Shown here: piece by piece, positions 6,961 through 7,760 of the stretch | Layout: every line of letters begins with the position of its first letter | How positions within the stretch are numbered: the first letter of the stretch is position 1 | Assembly (NCBI GenBank): GCA_019308705.1 | Contig: JAFDHW010000272.1 | Span: 1-7,760 of the forward strand | DNA: 7,760 bases | Direction: 5' to 3' | DNA from: Deltaproteobacteria bacterium | Lineage (GTDB): Bacteria; Desulfobacterota; Desulfobacteria; Desulfobacterales; Desulfatibacillaceae | The notes under the pieces: model-generated | What the model was told of the DNA's origin: nothing | What the model saw: only the letters and a program-made list of their open reading frames with translations | Database searches by the model: none | Made by a program: the position numbers and the translations under genes

Positions 6961-7760
6961 TTGGAACAGGAGAAAAAAACGCAACAGCGGGGGTTCGCCC
7001 CCCGTTTTCTTGCCGCCGTTGCCGCGGGCATGGCCGCCTGCCAGGTGGTGGCCTTTGCCTGGGTGCGGGCCTCGAACCTGGCGCTTTTGCGGCGCATGGA
7101 GGCCTTGTCCGACGCGGGCTATCTCACCGTGCCCGGGCCTTCGGTGTTTCCCCGGCTAAAGGGCCTGTCCACGCCCTTTTTCGGCGGCCTGTTCTACACC
7201 CTGTCCGCGGGCGCGGGCCTGGGATTTTTGTTCGCCCTTGCGGGGTGGGCCTGCAAAAAGGCGCGGCTTTCCTTCCGGGCCTCGACCCTCGCCGCGGCGC
7301 CGATGCTGGCCCTTGTCCTTGCCGTGGTGGACTCCCGGGGCTTTTCCGTCCCCGGAACCATCATGGCCCTTGCGTCGGCAGGGGTCTCCTTTCTTGTGGC
7401 ATACCGCCTGGCCCGGCCCGGGGCCTGGCGCGCCACGGCCCGCCAAGCCGGGCTGTTCTTTTTGCCCCTGGCCGTCCTGGCCGGAGCCTGGGGCCTCCAC
7501 TTTTCCCAAACCCTGTTTCTGAACCTGCGCGACGGGCTTTTGCTGTCCCATCCGGCGGGCAGGGCCGTCAACGAATTTTACTACGATTACACCATGTTCC
7601 CCGCGGAAACCTTCAAGTCGTTCCAGCAGAAGCTCCTCCACCCCACCCGGGCCGAGGGGTTCGGCGAAGGCGTGCCCGCCGCCTTGGCCAACGGGCTCGC
7701 CTTCCGGGACTGCCTGCCCGTGGGGGAGGGCGCGCCCGCGGACCTTGTCCTTTCGCCCGT
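6961..7760 (+). CDS. Uncharacterised multi-pass membrane protein, 3' end outside window
   Basis: An open frame runs without stop to the window edge, giving at least 266 residues. The TTG at 6961 is taken as start because AAGGA at 6948-6952 lies eight bases before it; an in-frame ATG at 6835 would place the terminator hairpin inside the gene, and an internal ATG at 7030 lacks the first helix. The N-terminus is basic (EQEKKTQQR), then about five hydrophobic helices follow at roughly 13-35, 72-97, 107-124, 133-150 and 164-181. From about 182 the sequence becomes soluble and includes VNEFYYDYTMFPAETFKS at residues 203-220, aromatic-rich and motif-like. By the positive-inside rule the soluble part may be periplasmic (inference). 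I do not recognise the family. Codon use is GC-rich like the dsr genes, which supports a real gene. It has no promoter that I can defend, and its link to Dsr function is unknown. Confidence 0.65.
   Translation, partial: MEQEKKTQQRGFAPRFLAAVAAGMAACQVVAFAWVRASNLALLRRMEALSDAGYLTVPGPSVFPRLKGLSTPFFGGLFYTLSAGAGLGFLFALAGWACKKARLSFRASTLAAAPMLALVLAVVDSRGFSVPGTIMALASAGVSFLVAYRLARPGAWRATARQAGLFFLPLAVLAGAWGLHFSQTLFLNLRDGLLLSHPAGRAVNEFYYDYTMFPAETFKSFQQKLLHPTRAEGFGEGVPAALANGLAFRDCLPVGEGAPADLVLSP

Noticed and set aside
5555..7159. 534-codon plus-strand frame across dsrP and beyond
   Set aside because: It is an out-of-frame Pro/Arg/His-rich shadow of dsrP and continues through the terminator.
7156..7641. 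Minus-strand frame of 161 codons at the window end
   Set aside because: Gly/Gln/Lys-rich shadow of the plus-strand membrane gene, which has a ribosome site and coherent helices.

Overview
The window is the dsrMKJOP locus of a dissimilatory sulfate (or sulfur) reducing bacterium, most likely a member of the Desulfobacterota. The evidence is the complete gene order dsrM-K-J-O-P on the plus strand, the RsbRD_N-type gene directly in front of it, GC-rich coding sequence, and a probable selenoprotein upstream, since many Desulfobacteria decode UGA as selenocysteine. I cannot place it at genus level.

Layout, all genes on the plus strand. Bases 1-212 hold no gene; 18-138 can fold into one long imperfect hairpin and short direct repeats surround it, so it looks like a dispersed intergenic element. 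Bases 234-866 encode a DUF166-family protein whose frame crosses an in-frame UGA next to a cysteine (Thr-UGA-Cys), followed at once by a hairpin that resembles a bacterial SECIS element. Bases 867-1184 are non-coding: a weak terminator, a polypyrimidine tract, a promoter with a perfect TTGACA box and a structured leader. Bases 1185-1745 encode an RsbRD_N-domain protein. Bases 1762-6818 encode DsrM, DsrK, DsrJ, DsrO and DsrP, tightly packed with coupled starts, and a strong intrinsic terminator follows at 6843-6879. From 6961 to the window end runs an open frame for a multi-pass membrane protein that I do not recognise.

How the genes work together: DsrP and DsrM are quinone-side membrane subunits, DsrO and DsrJ are the periplasmic iron-sulfur and cytochrome c subunits, and DsrK is the cytoplasmic HdrD-like subunit thought to pass electrons to the DsrC trisulfide made by DsrAB. 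The RsbRD_N protein is probably co-transcribed and may be a sensor or regulator.

The two most notable points are the candidate DUF166 selenoprotein and a frameshift in the middle of dsrK near 3772-3779. The frameshift cuts DsrK before its CCG catalytic half. It looks like a short deletion and needs checking against reads, because the rest of the operon is intact.
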